Origin: Nocardia wallacei
GTDB taxonomy: Bacteria > Actinomycetota > Actinomycetes > Mycobacteriales > Mycobacteriaceae
DNA length: 59,933 nt
Direction of reading: 5' to 3'
Assembly (NCBI RefSeq): GCF_029869545.1
Contig: NZ_JARWQD010000148.1
Span: forward strand, 1-59,933
In this document: in pieces, positions 39,118 to 48,317 of the stretch
Position numbering within the stretch: the stretch's first letter is position 1
How the letters are laid out: the number at the start of each line of letters is the position of its first letter
The notes under the pieces: generated by a model
Told to the model about the DNA's origin: nothing
Seen by the model: the letters and a program-made list of their open reading frames with translations, nothing else
Database searches by the model: none
Program-made: the position numbers and the translations under genes

Positions 39118-40332
39118 TTATTGTTTCCCGTGGAGTAAGCCCCGCGCCCAGGACTCGGTGTGCTGCCAGGTGTCGCGCACCCAGTCCAGCACCTCGCCGC
39201 CCATGTGCTGCGAGGCCAGCAGCGCCACGATCAGCGCGACGAGCGCGGCCAGCACCACCAGCGCGGCGGCCCAGCCGGAGGTGCGCTGCCGGTACAGCGT
39301 GGCGACGGCCTTGGCGTCCATCAGCTTCGATCCGGTCTTGAGCCGGGTGAGGAAGGTCGCCGGATTCGATTCGCGCCTGCTGCGATCGAAGAAGTCGTCG
39401 AGCGAGGCGGCGGCGCCGCAGGTGACGATCAGCGCGGCACCGTGGTGATCGGCCAGCAGCAGGGCCAGATCCGTCGCCGATCCCGACGACGGGAAGGTGG
39501 TGGCGCCGATGCCCAGATCCTGGATGCGCTCGAGCCCCTTGGCGTGGCCGTCGGTATCGGCGGGCAGGATCACCTCGGCGCCGCATTTCAGGGCGGTCGC
39601 GGTGATCTCCTCCGGGTCGCCGACGATCAGATCGGGCCGATATCCGCTGCGTATCAACGCATCCGCGCCGCGCCCGACCCCGACCAGGATCGGCGCGTAT
39701 TCCTTGACGAAGGGCTTGAGCGACTTCAGGTCCTCGCGGTGGTCGGGCCCGTCGGCGACCACCACCACGTGCCGCTTACGCATGGACACGGCCAGTTCCG
39801 GCACCCCGAGACCGTCGATCAGCAGGGCACTTTCGGTGCGGATGAACTCGATCGTGTTGCCCGCGAACGCCTCCAGGTGATCGGCCAGGCCGTTGCGGGC
39901 CTCGATCATGCGCTCGGCGATGGTGGCCTCGCCGAGTTCGATGGCCTCCACCAGGACCTCCGGCGCCTTCTTGGTGACGCGGTCGGCGTAGACGACGCCC
40001 TCGTCGATGCGGACCTTGACGCCGTCCTTGATCTTGGTGAAGACATCGGACGACACCGCGTCCAGCAGCAGGATTCCGTTGGCCACCAGCACTTCCGGGC
40101 CGAGGTTCGGATACCGCCCGGAGATCGACGGGGAGGCGTTGACCACCGCTCCCACGCCCGCCTCGACGAGCCGGTCGGCGGTGAGCCGATCCAGATCCAT
40201 CTCGTCGAGCACCACGACGTCGCCCGGTCCGACACGCTTGAGCAGACGCCGGGTGTTGCGGTCGACCCGGGCTATCCCGGACAGGCCGGGCAGCGTTTCG
40301 GTGCTTTTCGACAGCAGCGCCAGCATCTTCAT
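39118..40332 (-). CDS. steA: SteA, thiamine pyrophosphokinase-like membrane protein
   Basis: A 404-residue protein with a C-terminal membrane helix (GWAAALVVLAALVALIVALL) and a cytoplasmic region of the thiamine-pyrophosphokinase-like fold, like Rv1697 and corynebacterial SteA. Conserved pieces include LPGLSGIARVDRNTRRLL and VVLDEMDLDRLTADRLV. ATG 40332 aligns with the family. An imperfect dyad sits just upstream. Family members help daughter-cell separation. Confidence 0.88.
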   Translation of the reverse strand: MKMLALLSKSTETLPGLSGIARVDRNTRRLLKRVGPGDVVVLDEMDLDRLTADRLVEAGVGAVVNASPSISGRYPNLGPEVLVANGILLLDAVSSDVFTKIKDGVKVRIDEGVVYADRVTKKAPEVLVEAIELGEATIAERMIEARNGLADHLEAFAGNTIEFIRTESALLIDGLGVPELAVSMRKRHVVVVADGPDHREDLKSLKPFVKEYAPILVGVGRGADALIRSGYRPDLIVGDPEEITATALKCGAEVILPADTDGHAKGLERIQDLGIGATTFPSSGSATDLALLLADHHGAALIVTCGAAASLDDFFDRSRRESNPATFLTRLKTGSKLMDAKAVATLYRQRTSGWAAALVVLAALVALIVALLASQHMGGEVLDWVRDTWQHTESWARGLLHGKQ

Positions 40333-40336
40333 GAGG

Positions 40337-40352
40337 TCCGATGATGATCGGA
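40337..40352. promoter_or_regulatory. Inverted repeat upstream of steA
   Basis: TCCGATGATGATCGGA has perfect 6-bp arms around 4 bp. It lies 5 bp before the steA start, in the gap divergent from the SRPBCC gene. It may be an operator or a leader hairpin. Confidence 0.3.
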
Positions 40353-40499
40353 AACCCTCAACCTTTGGTGGAGGCGCGCCGAGTTCCCCTACCAGATTCG
40401 TCACAGTGATGCGAGGGACCCGTCCGGAGGTCACCGAACCGCGACCGATATGTCCGGGACCGATATGCTCGCGGCGCACCGCTTTCGAAGGAGATTGAG

Positions 40500-40922
40500 A
40501 TGGCCAGTACCACGGTCGACACCGTCATTCCGGCGCCGCGCGATGTCGTGTACAAGCTGTTCACCGAGCGCGACAGCCTCAACAAGTACCTGCCGATCAA
40601 CTTCACCCTGAAGCAGCCCGGCTCGCCCGAGCGCACCGGTGTCGGCGCGCGGTACCTGGTCGGCGTCGCGGGCGTGGGCGTCACGGAGGAGACCACCGCC
40701 CTCGTCCCCGGCGAGCGCATGGAGTACAAGATCGTCGCCGGTGCCCCGGTCCGCAGCCACACCGGCACCATTACCTTCGCCGACGCCCCCGGCGGCACCC
40801 TGGTCACCTACCGCATGGACTCCGACCCGAAGCTGCCCGTCCCCGCCAAGCTCACCGAGCTGGCCCTCAAGGGCCTGATCAATCCCTTCCTCAGCGCCGC
40901 CAAGAAGGCCGTGGCCCGGTAA
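40500..40922 (+). CDS. SRPBCC family protein (polyketide cyclase/CoxG-like)
   Basis: A 140-residue START/Bet v1-type barrel: ASTTVDTVIPAPRDVVYKLF opening, a G-rich middle, and a long C-terminal helix (ELALKGLINPFLSAAKKAV). The fold binds hydrophobic ligands. AAGGAG lies 7 bases before the ATG. It points opposite to its neighbours and sits between steA and recN, where mycobacteria have no such gene, so it is an insertion into the conserved block. Ligand unknown. Confidence 0.8.
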   Translation: MASTTVDTVIPAPRDVVYKLFTERDSLNKYLPINFTLKQPGSPERTGVGARYLVGVAGVGVTEETTALVPGERMEYKIVAGAPVRSHTGTITFADAPGGTLVTYRMDSDPKLPVPAKLTELALKGLINPFLSAAKKAVAR

Positions 40923-40934
40923 CCCGCGGCTCGC

Positions 40935-42716
40935 TCAGCTCGCCGCCGAGGTGGCGCTGTCCTTCTCGGCGCGGGCGGTCTCCAGCAGTTCCTCGGCGTG
41001 CGCGCGGCCGGTCTCGGTGTCGTCCAGACCGGCCAGCATGCGGGCCAGTTCCTTGACGCGCTCGTCGGTGGCCAGGGCGTGCACGCCGCTGTTGACGCCC
41101 TTGCCGTCGTCGACCTTGTCCACCACCAGGTGGGTGTCGGCGAAGGCGGCCACCTGCGGCAGGTGGGTCACCACGATCACCTGGTGGGTGCGGGCCAGCC
41201 GGGCCAGGCGGCGCCCGATCTCGACCGCGGCGCGGCCGCCGACACCCGCGTCCACCTCGTCGAACACCATGGTCGTGCCGTGTTCGGAGCTGGCCAGCAC
41301 CACCTCCAGCGCGAGCATCACGCGCGACAGCTCGCCGCCGGAGGCGCTCTTGCTCAACGGCAGCGACTGGGCGCCCGAATGCGCGGCGAGCCGGAACTCC
41401 ACCTCGTCCACACCGGTGGATCCGGCGTGTAATTCCTTGCCGTCCACGGTGATCGGGGCCGAATCCCCGGCGGCCGCCGGGATCGGGCGCACCGCGACCT
41501 CGAGCTTCGCGCGGCCCATGGCCAGGCCCGACAGCTCGGCGCTCACCGCGGCGGCCAGCTTCTTGGCGGCCTTGGTGCGCGCGGCGGTCAGCTTCCGCGC
41601 CGTCTCGCGGACCTGCTCGGCACCGGCCTCGACCTCCCGGCGCAGGGCGTCGAGCGCCTCGTCGGAGACGTCGAGGGAATCCAGGCGGCCGCGCGCCTCG
41701 TCGGCCCAGGCGATCACGCCGTCGATATCGGGCGCGTATTTCCTTGTCAGCGTCTTCAATTCGGCCTGCCGGTTCAGCAGCGAATCCAGCGCGCTGGGAT
41801 CCGACGGCAGGTCCGACAGGTAGGTGCTCAGCTCGGTGGTCAGGTCGACCACCACCGAGATCGCCTCGCCCAGCCGCGGCGACAGGTCCGCCAGCGCGCG
41901 ATCCTCGGCCGAGTCCAGCCGGGCCCGCGCGGTGCCGAGCAGATCCAGCGCGCCCGCGCCCTCGCCGGGCGCATCGGCCGGACCGGCGAGCGCGTCGTGT
42001 GCGGCGGTCGCCGCCTCGCGCAGCGAATCCAGGTCCGACAGCCGGCGCACCTCCGCGACGATGCGCTCGTCCTCGCCGGGTTCCGGTGCGATGGCGTCGA
42101 TTTCGTCCAGTGAGTACTTCAGCCGGTCCGCCTCCAGCGCCAGTTCGCGGCCGCGGGCCAGGCGCTCGGCCAGCTCGTCGCGGGCCTGCAGCCAGGTGCG
42201 GCGGGCCAGCTGGTATTTGCGCAGCAGCCCGTCGATCGGGCCACCGGCGAACTGGTCCAGCGCCCGCAGCTGCTGCTCCGGCCGCTGCAACCGCAGCTGG
42301 TCGTTCTGCCCGTGCACGGTGAGCAGCGGCGCGGTGAAATCGCCGAGCACGGCCGCGGGCACGCCGCGCCCGCCCAGGTGCGCGCGCGAGCGCCCGTCGC
42401 TGCCGACGGTGCGCACGGCGATGACGCTGCCGTCGTCATCGCGCTGTGCCCCAGCCGATTCCAGCACCTTCGCGACCTCGTCGCGGGCGCCGTCGTGCAC
42501 GTCCTCGACGGTGAAGCGGCCCTCCACCACCGCGCGGGCGGCCCCCTGCCGCACGCGCCCGGCGTCCGCGCGCGCACCGCCGAGCAGGTGCAGGCTCGTC
42601 ACCACCATCGTCTTACCGGCGCCGGTCTCGCCGGTCAGGCAGGTCAGCCCCTCGTGAAAGTGCGCCGTGGCGGTGGAAATGACGCCGAGGCCATCGATCC
42701 TGATCTCTGTCAGCAC
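40935..42716 (-). CDS. recN: DNA repair protein RecN
   Basis: A 593-residue SMC-like ATPase for double-strand break repair. The Walker A GETGAGKT is at about residue 29, a coiled-coil region (about 150-370) follows, and the ABC signature SASGGELSRVMLALE and Walker B VFDEVDAGVGG lie near the C-terminus. GTG start at 42716 shares one base with the nadK TAG stop. Confidence 0.96.
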   Translation of the reverse strand: MLTEIRIDGLGVISTATAHFHEGLTCLTGETGAGKTMVVTSLHLLGGARADAGRVRQGAARAVVEGRFTVEDVHDGARDEVAKVLESAGAQRDDDGSVIAVRTVGSDGRSRAHLGGRGVPAAVLGDFTAPLLTVHGQNDQLRLQRPEQQLRALDQFAGGPIDGLLRKYQLARRTWLQARDELAERLARGRELALEADRLKYSLDEIDAIAPEPGEDERIVAEVRRLSDLDSLREAATAAHDALAGPADAPGEGAGALDLLGTARARLDSAEDRALADLSPRLGEAISVVVDLTTELSTYLSDLPSDPSALDSLLNRQAELKTLTRKYAPDIDGVIAWADEARGRLDSLDVSDEALDALRREVEAGAEQVRETARKLTAARTKAAKKLAAAVSAELSGLAMGRAKLEVAVRPIPAAAGDSAPITVDGKELHAGSTGVDEVEFRLAAHSGAQSLPLSKSASGGELSRVMLALEVVLASSEHGTTMVFDEVDAGVGGRAAVEIGRRLARLARTHQVIVVTHLPQVAAFADTHLVVDKVDDGKGVNSGVHALATDERVKELARMLAGLDDTETGRAHAEELLETARAEKDSATSAAS

Positions 42717-43645
42717 TAGTGCTCTCCGTTCGGCGGACGACCTCGCCAGCCTGTCACGGGCAGCTGGAACTTGCGCACCATCCGATCGGCGAACGGCGCG
42801 GAATCCAGCCGCACCCAGCGCACCGGCTCGCTCCCGCGGACCGCCTCGAACCGGGCGCCCTTCGGCAACGCGAGCGTGCGGCGGCCGTCCAGGAAAATTA
42901 TCGCATCATGGCCCGTCGCAACGGTTTCCACCGCGATCCGCGAATCCGGGCTGGTCACCAGCGGGCGCGCGAACAGGGCGTGGGCGTTGCTCGGGATCAC
43001 CAGCAGCGCCTCCAGTTCCGGCCACACCACCGGGCCGCCCGCGGAGAACGCGTACGCGGTGGAACCGGTCGGCGTCGCGATCAGCACGCCGTCGCAGCCG
43101 AATTGGGAGACGGGGCGGCCGTCGACCTCCAGCACCACCTCCAGCACGCCCATGCGGGCGGCGTTCTCGATGCTGGCCTCGTTGAGGGCCCATCCGCGTT
43201 CCACGACTACATCATCGACGCGGACACTGACATCTATCGTCATCCGCTGCTCGATGCGGTAGTCGCCGTGCACCACCTGGGCCAGCGCGTCGTCGAGATG
43301 TTCGGCCTCGGCCTCGGTGAGGAATCCGATGCGGCCCAGGTTGATTCCCAAGACCGGCACCCGCGCCGACCGCGCCATATCGGCCGCGCGCAGGAACGTA
43401 CCGTCGCCGCCGAGCGCCAGCACCATCTCGCACCCCACGGCGGCGTCGGGCCCGTGGTCGACCGCCTGCACCGGATAACCGTCCGGCTCGCCCGTGTCGT
43501 CGCAGTCCAGCCGGGTGCTGTAGGCCTCGTCGGCCAGCACGCGCAGGCCGATCCCGGCATCCTCGAAGATCTTCGCCACCCGGTGCGCGGTCTCGGTCAG
43601 TTCCGGGCGGCCGGGGTGCGCGACGAGCAGGATCTCCCGTTTCAC
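42716..43645 (-). CDS. nadK: NAD kinase
   Basis: A 309-residue ATP/polyphosphate NAD kinase making NADP. It shows the [10 protein letters not shown] motif (about residue 80), [10 protein letters not shown], and the substrate loop [15 protein letters not shown] start at 43645 overlaps the tlyA stop in GTGA, and its stop abuts the recN start, matching the mycobacterial order tlyA-ppnK-recN. Confidence 0.96.
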   Translation of the reverse strand: MKREILLVAHPGRPELTETAHRVAKIFEDAGIGLRVLADEAYSTRLDCDDTGEPDGYPVQAVDHGPDAAVGCEMVLALGGDGTFLRAADMARSARVPVLGINLGRIGFLTEAEAEHLDDALAQVVHGDYRIEQRMTIDVSVRVDDVVVERGWALNEASIENAARMGVLEVVLEVDGRPVSQFGCDGVLIATPTGSTAYAFSAGGPVVWPELEALLVIPSNAHALFARPLVTSPDSRIAVETVATGHDAIIFLDGRRTLALPKGARFEAVRGSEPVRWVRLDSAPFADRMVRKFQLPVTGWRGRPPNGEH

Positions 43646-44478
43646 TGTGGTCCCTCCTCGACCGCCCGCCGCACCAGCGCCGCGATCTCACTCGCCGCGG
43701 CTTCGTCGGTCCCGGCGGGCCCGTCCGGCTCCTTGCGCAGCCACAGGAAGTATTCGACATTCCCGGACGGGCCGGGCAGCGGGCTGGCCGTCACGCCCCG
43801 CGTCCGCAGCCCCAGCGCCGCCGCCGCGGCCGCCACCTCGCGCACCGCCTCGGCGCGCAGGGCCGGATCCCGCACCACACCACCGGAGCCTACCCGCTGC
43901 TTACCCACCTCGAACTGGGGTTTCACCATCGGCAGCAGGTCGGCGCCCGGCGCGCAGCACTGCGCCAGCGCGGGCAGCACCAGGCCGAGGGAGATGAACG
44001 ACAGATCCGCGACCACCAGGTCGACGGTTCCGCCGATCGCCTCGGGTGTCAATGCCCGGACGTTGGTGCGGTCGTGCACGCGCACCCGCTCGTCGCTGCG
44101 CAGCCGCCAGACCAGCTGCCCGTAGCCGACATCCGCCGCCACCACCTCGCGGGCGCCCCGCGACAGCAGCACATCGGTGAAGCCGCCGGTCGAGGCCCCC
44201 GCGTCCAGGCAGCGCCGACCGGCGACGGCGACGCCCCGCGGCTCGAACACCTCCAGCGCGCCCAGCAGTTTGTGCGCGCCGCGCGAGGCCCACTGCACCT
44301 CGTCGGGCTCCTCGCGCACCAGCAGCGGGGTGCCGAGCTCCACCGCCGTCGCCGGCTTCGACGCGACCGTACCGTTGATCAGGACGCGGCCCGCGCCGAT
44401 CAGCTCGACCGCGTGTTCCCGCGACCGCGCCAATCCGCGGCGAACCAGTTCGGCGTCCACCCGCGCGCGCCTGGCCAA
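43642..44478 (-). CDS. tlyA: TlyA rRNA 2'-O-methyltransferase/hemolysin-like protein
   Basis: A 278-residue protein with an N-terminal S4 RNA-binding domain ([22 protein letters not shown]) and an FtsJ-type methyltransferase ([14 protein letters not shown]). In mycobacteria TlyA methylates 16S and 23S rRNA and confers capreomycin sensitivity. It starts at TTG 44478, one base after the stop of the upstream small gene. Confidence 0.95.
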   Translation of the reverse strand: MARRARVDAELVRRGLARSREHAVELIGAGRVLINGTVASKPATAVELGTPLLVREEPDEVQWASRGAHKLLGALEVFEPRGVAVAGRRCLDAGASTGGFTDVLLSRGAREVVAADVGYGQLVWRLRSDERVRVHDRTNVRALTPEAIGGTVDLVVADLSFISLGLVLPALAQCCAPGADLLPMVKPQFEVGKQRVGSGGVVRDPALRAEAVREVAAAAAALGLRTRGVTASPLPGPSGNVEYFLWLRKEPDGPAGTDEAAASEIAALVRRAVEEGPQ

Positions 44479-44479
44479 C

Positions 44480-44797
44480 TCAGATCTTGTCCACCGTCGC
44501 CAGGGCCTGGACCAGCACCTCGTGCGCCTGCTCCAGGATGCGGGCGCGCCGGGTGATATCGGTCCCGGCGGCGGCCGAGGCGGCCTCGGCGGGTGCCTCG
44601 CCGTGCAGCTCCGCCGCGAGCGAACCGCGCGCTCCCGCAGTCAGTTCCGACAGCAGGGCGTCGATCTCCGTGCGCACCTGCTCCGGATCGGCGAACTCGG
44701 CCGGATTCGCGCCCGCCAGGTGCTGGCCGGGCAGCGGAACCCCCGGGTGGGGCCCGCTGGAACCGGATTCGGGCGGACGAGGCATCGGCGTAGTCAT
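44480..44797 (-). CDS. Conserved small protein upstream of tlyA (Rv1693-like position)
   Basis: A 105-residue protein with a Pro/Gly-rich start and a helical C-terminal half (RRARILEQAHEVLVQALATV). A small hypothetical protein occupies the same place (Rv1693) in mycobacteria. It probably belongs to the tlyA-nadK-recN unit. Function unknown. ATG 44797 is preferred over a longer frame to 44836. Confidence 0.75.
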   Translation of the reverse strand: MTTPMPRPPESGSSGPHPGVPLPGQHLAGANPAEFADPEQVRTEIDALLSELTAGARGSLAAELHGEAPAEAASAAAGTDITRRARILEQAHEVLVQALATVDKI

Positions 44798-44870
44798 GGT
44801 GCCGACAACGCTACCGGAGTTCGGAATCGAACACACGTACCTACCGGCCCACGAGGCGAACTCCCCGCGA

Positions 44871-45632
44871 TCAGCCCGCGGCCCAGCCGCTGTCGACCGG
44901 GACGATGGCGCCGTTGACGAACGAGGCGGCGTCGGAGGCCAGGAAGACGGCCACCGCCGCGATCTGCTCCGGCTGGGCGATGGTGTGGTTGAGGGCGAGG
45001 ACGGGCTGCAGCCGCGCCACGCCCCGCTGATCGAACCCGGCGACCTGCTCCGCCACGCCCGTCAGGGTGGCGCCGGGCAGGACGGCGTTGCAGCGAATCC
45101 CCTTGTCGGCGTAGGACCAGGCGACATTGCGGGTCAGGCCGACCACGCCGTGCTTGGACGCGGTGTAGGCGGCACCGGCCGCGCCGCCGCGGATCCCCGC
45201 CTCGGAGGCGGTGTTCACGATCGCGCCGCTGCCGCGCTCCAGCATGTGGGGCAGTACCTCGTGGGTGACCAGGAAGGTACCGGTCAAATTGACGCCGAGC
45301 ACCCGATTCCATTCCGCGACGGTCATATCCGCGGGCAGCGCCATGGAGTCGAGGATGCCCGCGTTGTTGCACAACACGTCGATGCCCCCGAAGACCTCGA
45401 GCGCGCGGCGCACCATCCGCTCGACCGCACCGGGATCGGAGATGTCGACATCCACCGCGATCGCGGCGTCGCCGATCTCCGCGGCGGTCTTCTCCGCGGC
45501 CTCGAGATTGATATCGGCCGCGACGACCCGCGTCCCGGACTGCGCGAAGGCGAGCGCCATGGCGCGACCGATGCCGGATCCGGCGCCGGTCACCAGGCTC
45601 ACCCGCTCGTGGCGCTCGTTGCTGTCGGGCAT
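44871..45632 (-). CDS. SDR family oxidoreductase
   Basis: A 253-residue classical SDR: GAGSGIG (about residues 16-22), AADI ending strand 2 (NAD preference), NNAG, and SEAG with YTASK. It resembles 3-oxoacyl-ACP reductase or sugar/steroid alcohol dehydrogenases. AAGGAG precedes the ATG at 45632. It is divergent from the TetR gene at 45815 across a perfect 22-bp dyad, so it is probably that regulator's target. Here the mycobacterial gene order ends. Confidence 0.87.
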   Translation of the reverse strand: MPDSNERHERVSLVTGAGSGIGRAMALAFAQSGTRVVAADINLEAAEKTAAEIGDAAIAVDVDISDPGAVERMVRRALEVFGGIDVLCNNAGILDSMALPADMTVAEWNRVLGVNLTGTFLVTHEVLPHMLERGSGAIVNTASEAGIRGGAAGAAYTASKHGVVGLTRNVAWSYADKGIRCNAVLPGATLTGVAEQVAGFDQRGVARLQPVLALNHTIAQPEQIAAVAVFLASDAASFVNGAIVPVDSGWAAG

Positions 45633-45720
45633 CGGGGCTCCTTCCTGCGTTGGTGCTGGGCACCGGATATGGGCGGCGGACGGCCGCCGGCGACCAGTCG
45701 CTCGACGGCGGACCATCCAC

Positions 45721-45742
45721 AACCGGACACCGTTGTCCGGTT
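45721..45742. promoter_or_regulatory. Perfect 22-bp inverted repeat, putative TetR operator
   Basis: AACCGGACA and TGTCCGGTT flank CCGT at 45721-45742. It is midway between the divergent SDR and TetR genes, and TAGAAT (45742-45747) next to it could be a -10 box. Confidence 0.7.
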
Positions 45743-45814
45743 AGAATCTACACCACACTCCGCGACTCGATGTCACTCGCGGGCGGCGATCGGCCGCTGG
45801 ATAAGGTAGCGCCC

Positions 45815-46375
45815 ATGGGAGAGCCGCGCCGGTCGAACAGAGGACCGAGCGCCGCGGCAGGCAACCGTGCGGCGTTGCTGGCGGCCGCGCGGACCGTGCT
45901 CGCCGAGCGGGGATTCGACGCACCGCTCAGCGCGATCGCGCGGGCCGCGGGCGTCGGCCAGGGCAGTCTCTACCGGCACTTCCCGACCCGGGAGAGCCTC
46001 GCGCTGGCGGTGTTCGAAGACAATATCGCCGCGATCGAAACCCTCGCCGCCACACCGGAATCCACGCTGGAGGAGGTGCTGGCCGCGGTGATCTCCCAGC
46101 TCGCCGAGTCGATCGCACTGATCGAGATCATCGATCCGATGGCCGACGACATGCGGCTGGGATCGCTGCACGGGCGCCTGTCGGCGGTCTTCACCGCCAA
46201 ACTCGACACCGCCCGCGCGACCGGGGCGATGCGGGCCGATGCCACCGTGGACGACCTGCTGCTGGCGCTGTCGATGTATGCCGCGCTACTCTCCCGGACC
46301 CCGGCCGCCGACCGCGGCTCCGTCGGCGCGCGGGCATGGGACCTGTTGCAGCGCAGCCTGTCCGGTGACGCCTAG
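45815..46375 (+). CDS. TetR family transcriptional regulator
   Basis: A 186-residue TetR protein with NRAALLAAARTVLAERG and VGQGSLYRHFPTRESL forming the helix-turn-helix, close to the SbtR/TetR_C type. ATG at 45815 follows the operator region. Its stop TAG shares the palindromic CTAG with the stop of the converging TetR gene at 46372. The divergent SDR is the likely target. Confidence 0.87.
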   Translation: MGEPRRSNRGPSAAAGNRAALLAAARTVLAERGFDAPLSAIARAAGVGQGSLYRHFPTRESLALAVFEDNIAAIETLAATPESTLEEVLAAVISQLAESIALIEIIDPMADDMRLGSLHGRLSAVFTAKLDTARATGAMRADATVDDLLLALSMYAALLSRTPAADRGSVGARAWDLLQRSLSGDA

Positions 46376-47010
46376 CGAGGCTCCGGAGCGGCACCGGGCG
46401 GTCGCTCCCCGGGCAATTTGATTGCCGAGACGTACATCTCGAGCGTCGGGCGATACAGGTCGATATCGTCGAGGCGGCTGCCGAGCACCACGGAGTCGGT
46501 GGTGGCGATGAGGATGTGCGCGAACGTCGACGCCGGGATCAGCAGGGTCGCGCCGATGCGCTCGAGGCCCTCGGCGACGAAGGTCGCGACCGCCTCGACG
46601 ACCTCCGCCCGCTTGGCCGCGACCCGTTGCCGCGCTTCGGGATTGCGGAGCAGATACAGGGTGAACTCGTGGCCCAGTGCCGCCTGCTCGGCGCCGCGGT
46701 CGGTGCCGAGCTGCCGCCAGCGCTCGGCGATCTCGTCGAGCTCGTTCGCGCCGATCTCGGTGGCCGCCGAGATCACCTCGGTGAAGGTGTCGAAGTACCG
46801 GCGCCAGTACCGGTCGCTCACCGCGAGGAAGAGGTCCTCCTTCGCGGCGAAATGCTTGTAGATGGCGCCCTTCGTGTAGCCCGCCGTGCGCGCGATGTCG
46901 TCGAGAGTCGCTGCCATGAAACCTTTTTCGGCGAACACCGCCTCGGCGGCATCGAGCAGCAGCGAACGCGTGTGCTCGAGGCGTCGTTCCACCGTCCACC
47001 GCTCGACCAT
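46372..47010 (-). CDS. TetR family transcriptional regulator
   Basis: A 212-residue TetR protein with HTH pieces LDDIARTAGYTKGAIYKHF and a TetR_C-type ligand domain resembling AcrR/RutR-like regulators. It is divergent from the AveC-NorQ-NorD operon, and dyads sit on that operon's promoter. The ligand is unknown. Confidence 0.88.
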   Translation of the reverse strand: MVERWTVERRLEHTRSLLLDAAEAVFAEKGFMAATLDDIARTAGYTKGAIYKHFAAKEDLFLAVSDRYWRRYFDTFTEVISAATEIGANELDEIAERWRQLGTDRGAEQAALGHEFTLYLLRNPEARQRVAAKRAEVVEAVATFVAEGLERIGATLLIPASTFAHILIATTDSVVLGSRLDDIDLYRPTLEMYVSAIKLPGERPPGAAPEPR

Positions 47011-47040
47011 GCCCCGCAGTCTACCAAGAGGATCCGAGAA

Positions 47041-47074
47041 AACCGTTGGTCTCTCAGATACCCGTTGGTATATT
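47041..47074 (+). promoter_or_regulatory. Promoter with two ACC(C)GTTGGT dyads before the AveC operon
   Basis: TTGGTC (47046-47051) and TATATT (47069-47074) are 17 bp apart. AACCGTTGGT overlaps the -35, and ATACCCGTTGGTAT (47058-47071) covers the spacer and -10. The two related dyads suggest cooperative repression by the divergent TetR protein. Confidence 0.6.
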
Positions 47075-47144
47075 GGCCGAGTCGCCCGCCGCGAACGCGC
47101 GGATCCGAGCGCCGCACCGCAACATTCGAGAAGGAGACGGTGTC

Positions 47145-48317
47145 ATGAGCGGACCGTCCAACAGCAAGAGCGCACACCTCGTCACCGAACCCGTCGGCGA
47201 CGTGGCCTCGCTGGGTTCCCAGGTTCAGTCCAAGTCCAAACCCGTCCGGATCTGGGCCGTCCTCGGCGGCCTGATCCTGGCTTTCCAGCTGTACGTATGG
47301 ATCCGGTGGATCACCGGGCCGTATTTCGAACGGGTGCCCGCCGGGCCGAGCGATCCACCGACGGCGATGAAGACCATCCTCATCATCTGGACCGCCGTGA
47401 TCATCGCCGGTCTGCCCGTGGGCATCTATTACTTCATCGTCCGTCCCTGGCGGCGGGAACGGCGCATCACGCTCGACGGCATGCTGCTGGTCGCGTGCGG
47501 TTTGCTGTTCTTCCAGGATCCGCTGCTGAACTACTTCAACACGTGGAGTACGTACAACACCTGGATGTGGAACATGGGCTCGTGGGTGCTGCATGTTCCG
47601 GGGTGGCGATCGTTCGGGGAACCGGGCGCCATGATGGCGGAACCGGTGTTGATGAATGCGCCCGGATATTCCTACGGCGTGCTGCTGTGCACGATCCTGG
47701 GCTGCTGGGTCATGCGCCGCACCAAGGCCCGCTGGCCGCGGATCAACAATGCCGGACTGATCGGCGTGCTGATCGTGTGGACGTTCTTCTTCGATTTCGT
47801 CATCGAGGGCTTGTTCCTGATGCCGATGGGGCTGTTCACCTATCCGGGCGCCATTCAGTCGCTGTCGATCAACGCGGGCACCTACTACCAGTGGCCGATC
47901 TACGAGGGGCTGATGTGGGGCGGCGTGCAGGCGGGCCTGTGCGCGCTGCGCTACTTCACCGACGACCGCGGCCGCACCTTCGTGGAGCGCGGGCTCGAAC
48001 GCATTCAGGGCGGGTTCGTGAAACAGCAGTTCACGCGCTTCCTGGCGATTTTCGCGGCGTGCAGCACGTTCTTCTTCGTGTTCTACAACATCCCCGCGCA
48101 ATTCTTCGCCATGCACGCCGAGCCGTGGCCGGAGGACGTGCAGAAGCGCTCGTACTTCGACATGGGCATCTGCGGTGAGGGGACGGGCCGGTTGTGCCCC
48201 GATCCCGTTCTCCCGGTCCCCGGCAACGACACCGCCTATATCGACCCGAACGGCAATGTCGTGGTGCCGGAGGGCAAAGAGCTTCCGAAAATCGTTCCGT
48301 TCGATCGGGGAAATTGA
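47145..48317 (+). CDS. AveC-family spirocyclase-like membrane protein
   Basis: A 390-residue polytopic protein with about seven membrane helices (first IWAVLGGLILAFQLYVW, last FLAIFAACSTFFFVFY). It resembles the AveC family, whose founder acts in avermectin spiroketal formation as a dehydratase/spirocyclase; most actinobacterial members are uncharacterised. Polar patches include FQDPLLNYFNTWSTYN and AEPVLMNAPGYSYG. AAGGAG precedes the ATG. The stop overlaps the next ATG (TGATG), so it is coupled to the NorQ-type ATPase. Chemistry here is unknown. Confidence 0.78.
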   Translation: MSGPSNSKSAHLVTEPVGDVASLGSQVQSKSKPVRIWAVLGGLILAFQLYVWIRWITGPYFERVPAGPSDPPTAMKTILIIWTAVIIAGLPVGIYYFIVRPWRRERRITLDGMLLVACGLLFFQDPLLNYFNTWSTYNTWMWNMGSWVLHVPGWRSFGEPGAMMAEPVLMNAPGYSYGVLLCTILGCWVMRRTKARWPRINNAGLIGVLIVWTFFFDFVIEGLFLMPMGLFTYPGAIQSLSINAGTYYQWPIYEGLMWGGVQAGLCALRYFTDDRGRTFVERGLERIQGGFVKQQFTRFLAIFAACSTFFFVFYNIPAQFFAMHAEPWPEDVQKRSYFDMGICGEGTGRLCPDPVLPVPGNDTAYIDPNGNVVVPEGKELPKIVPFDRGN

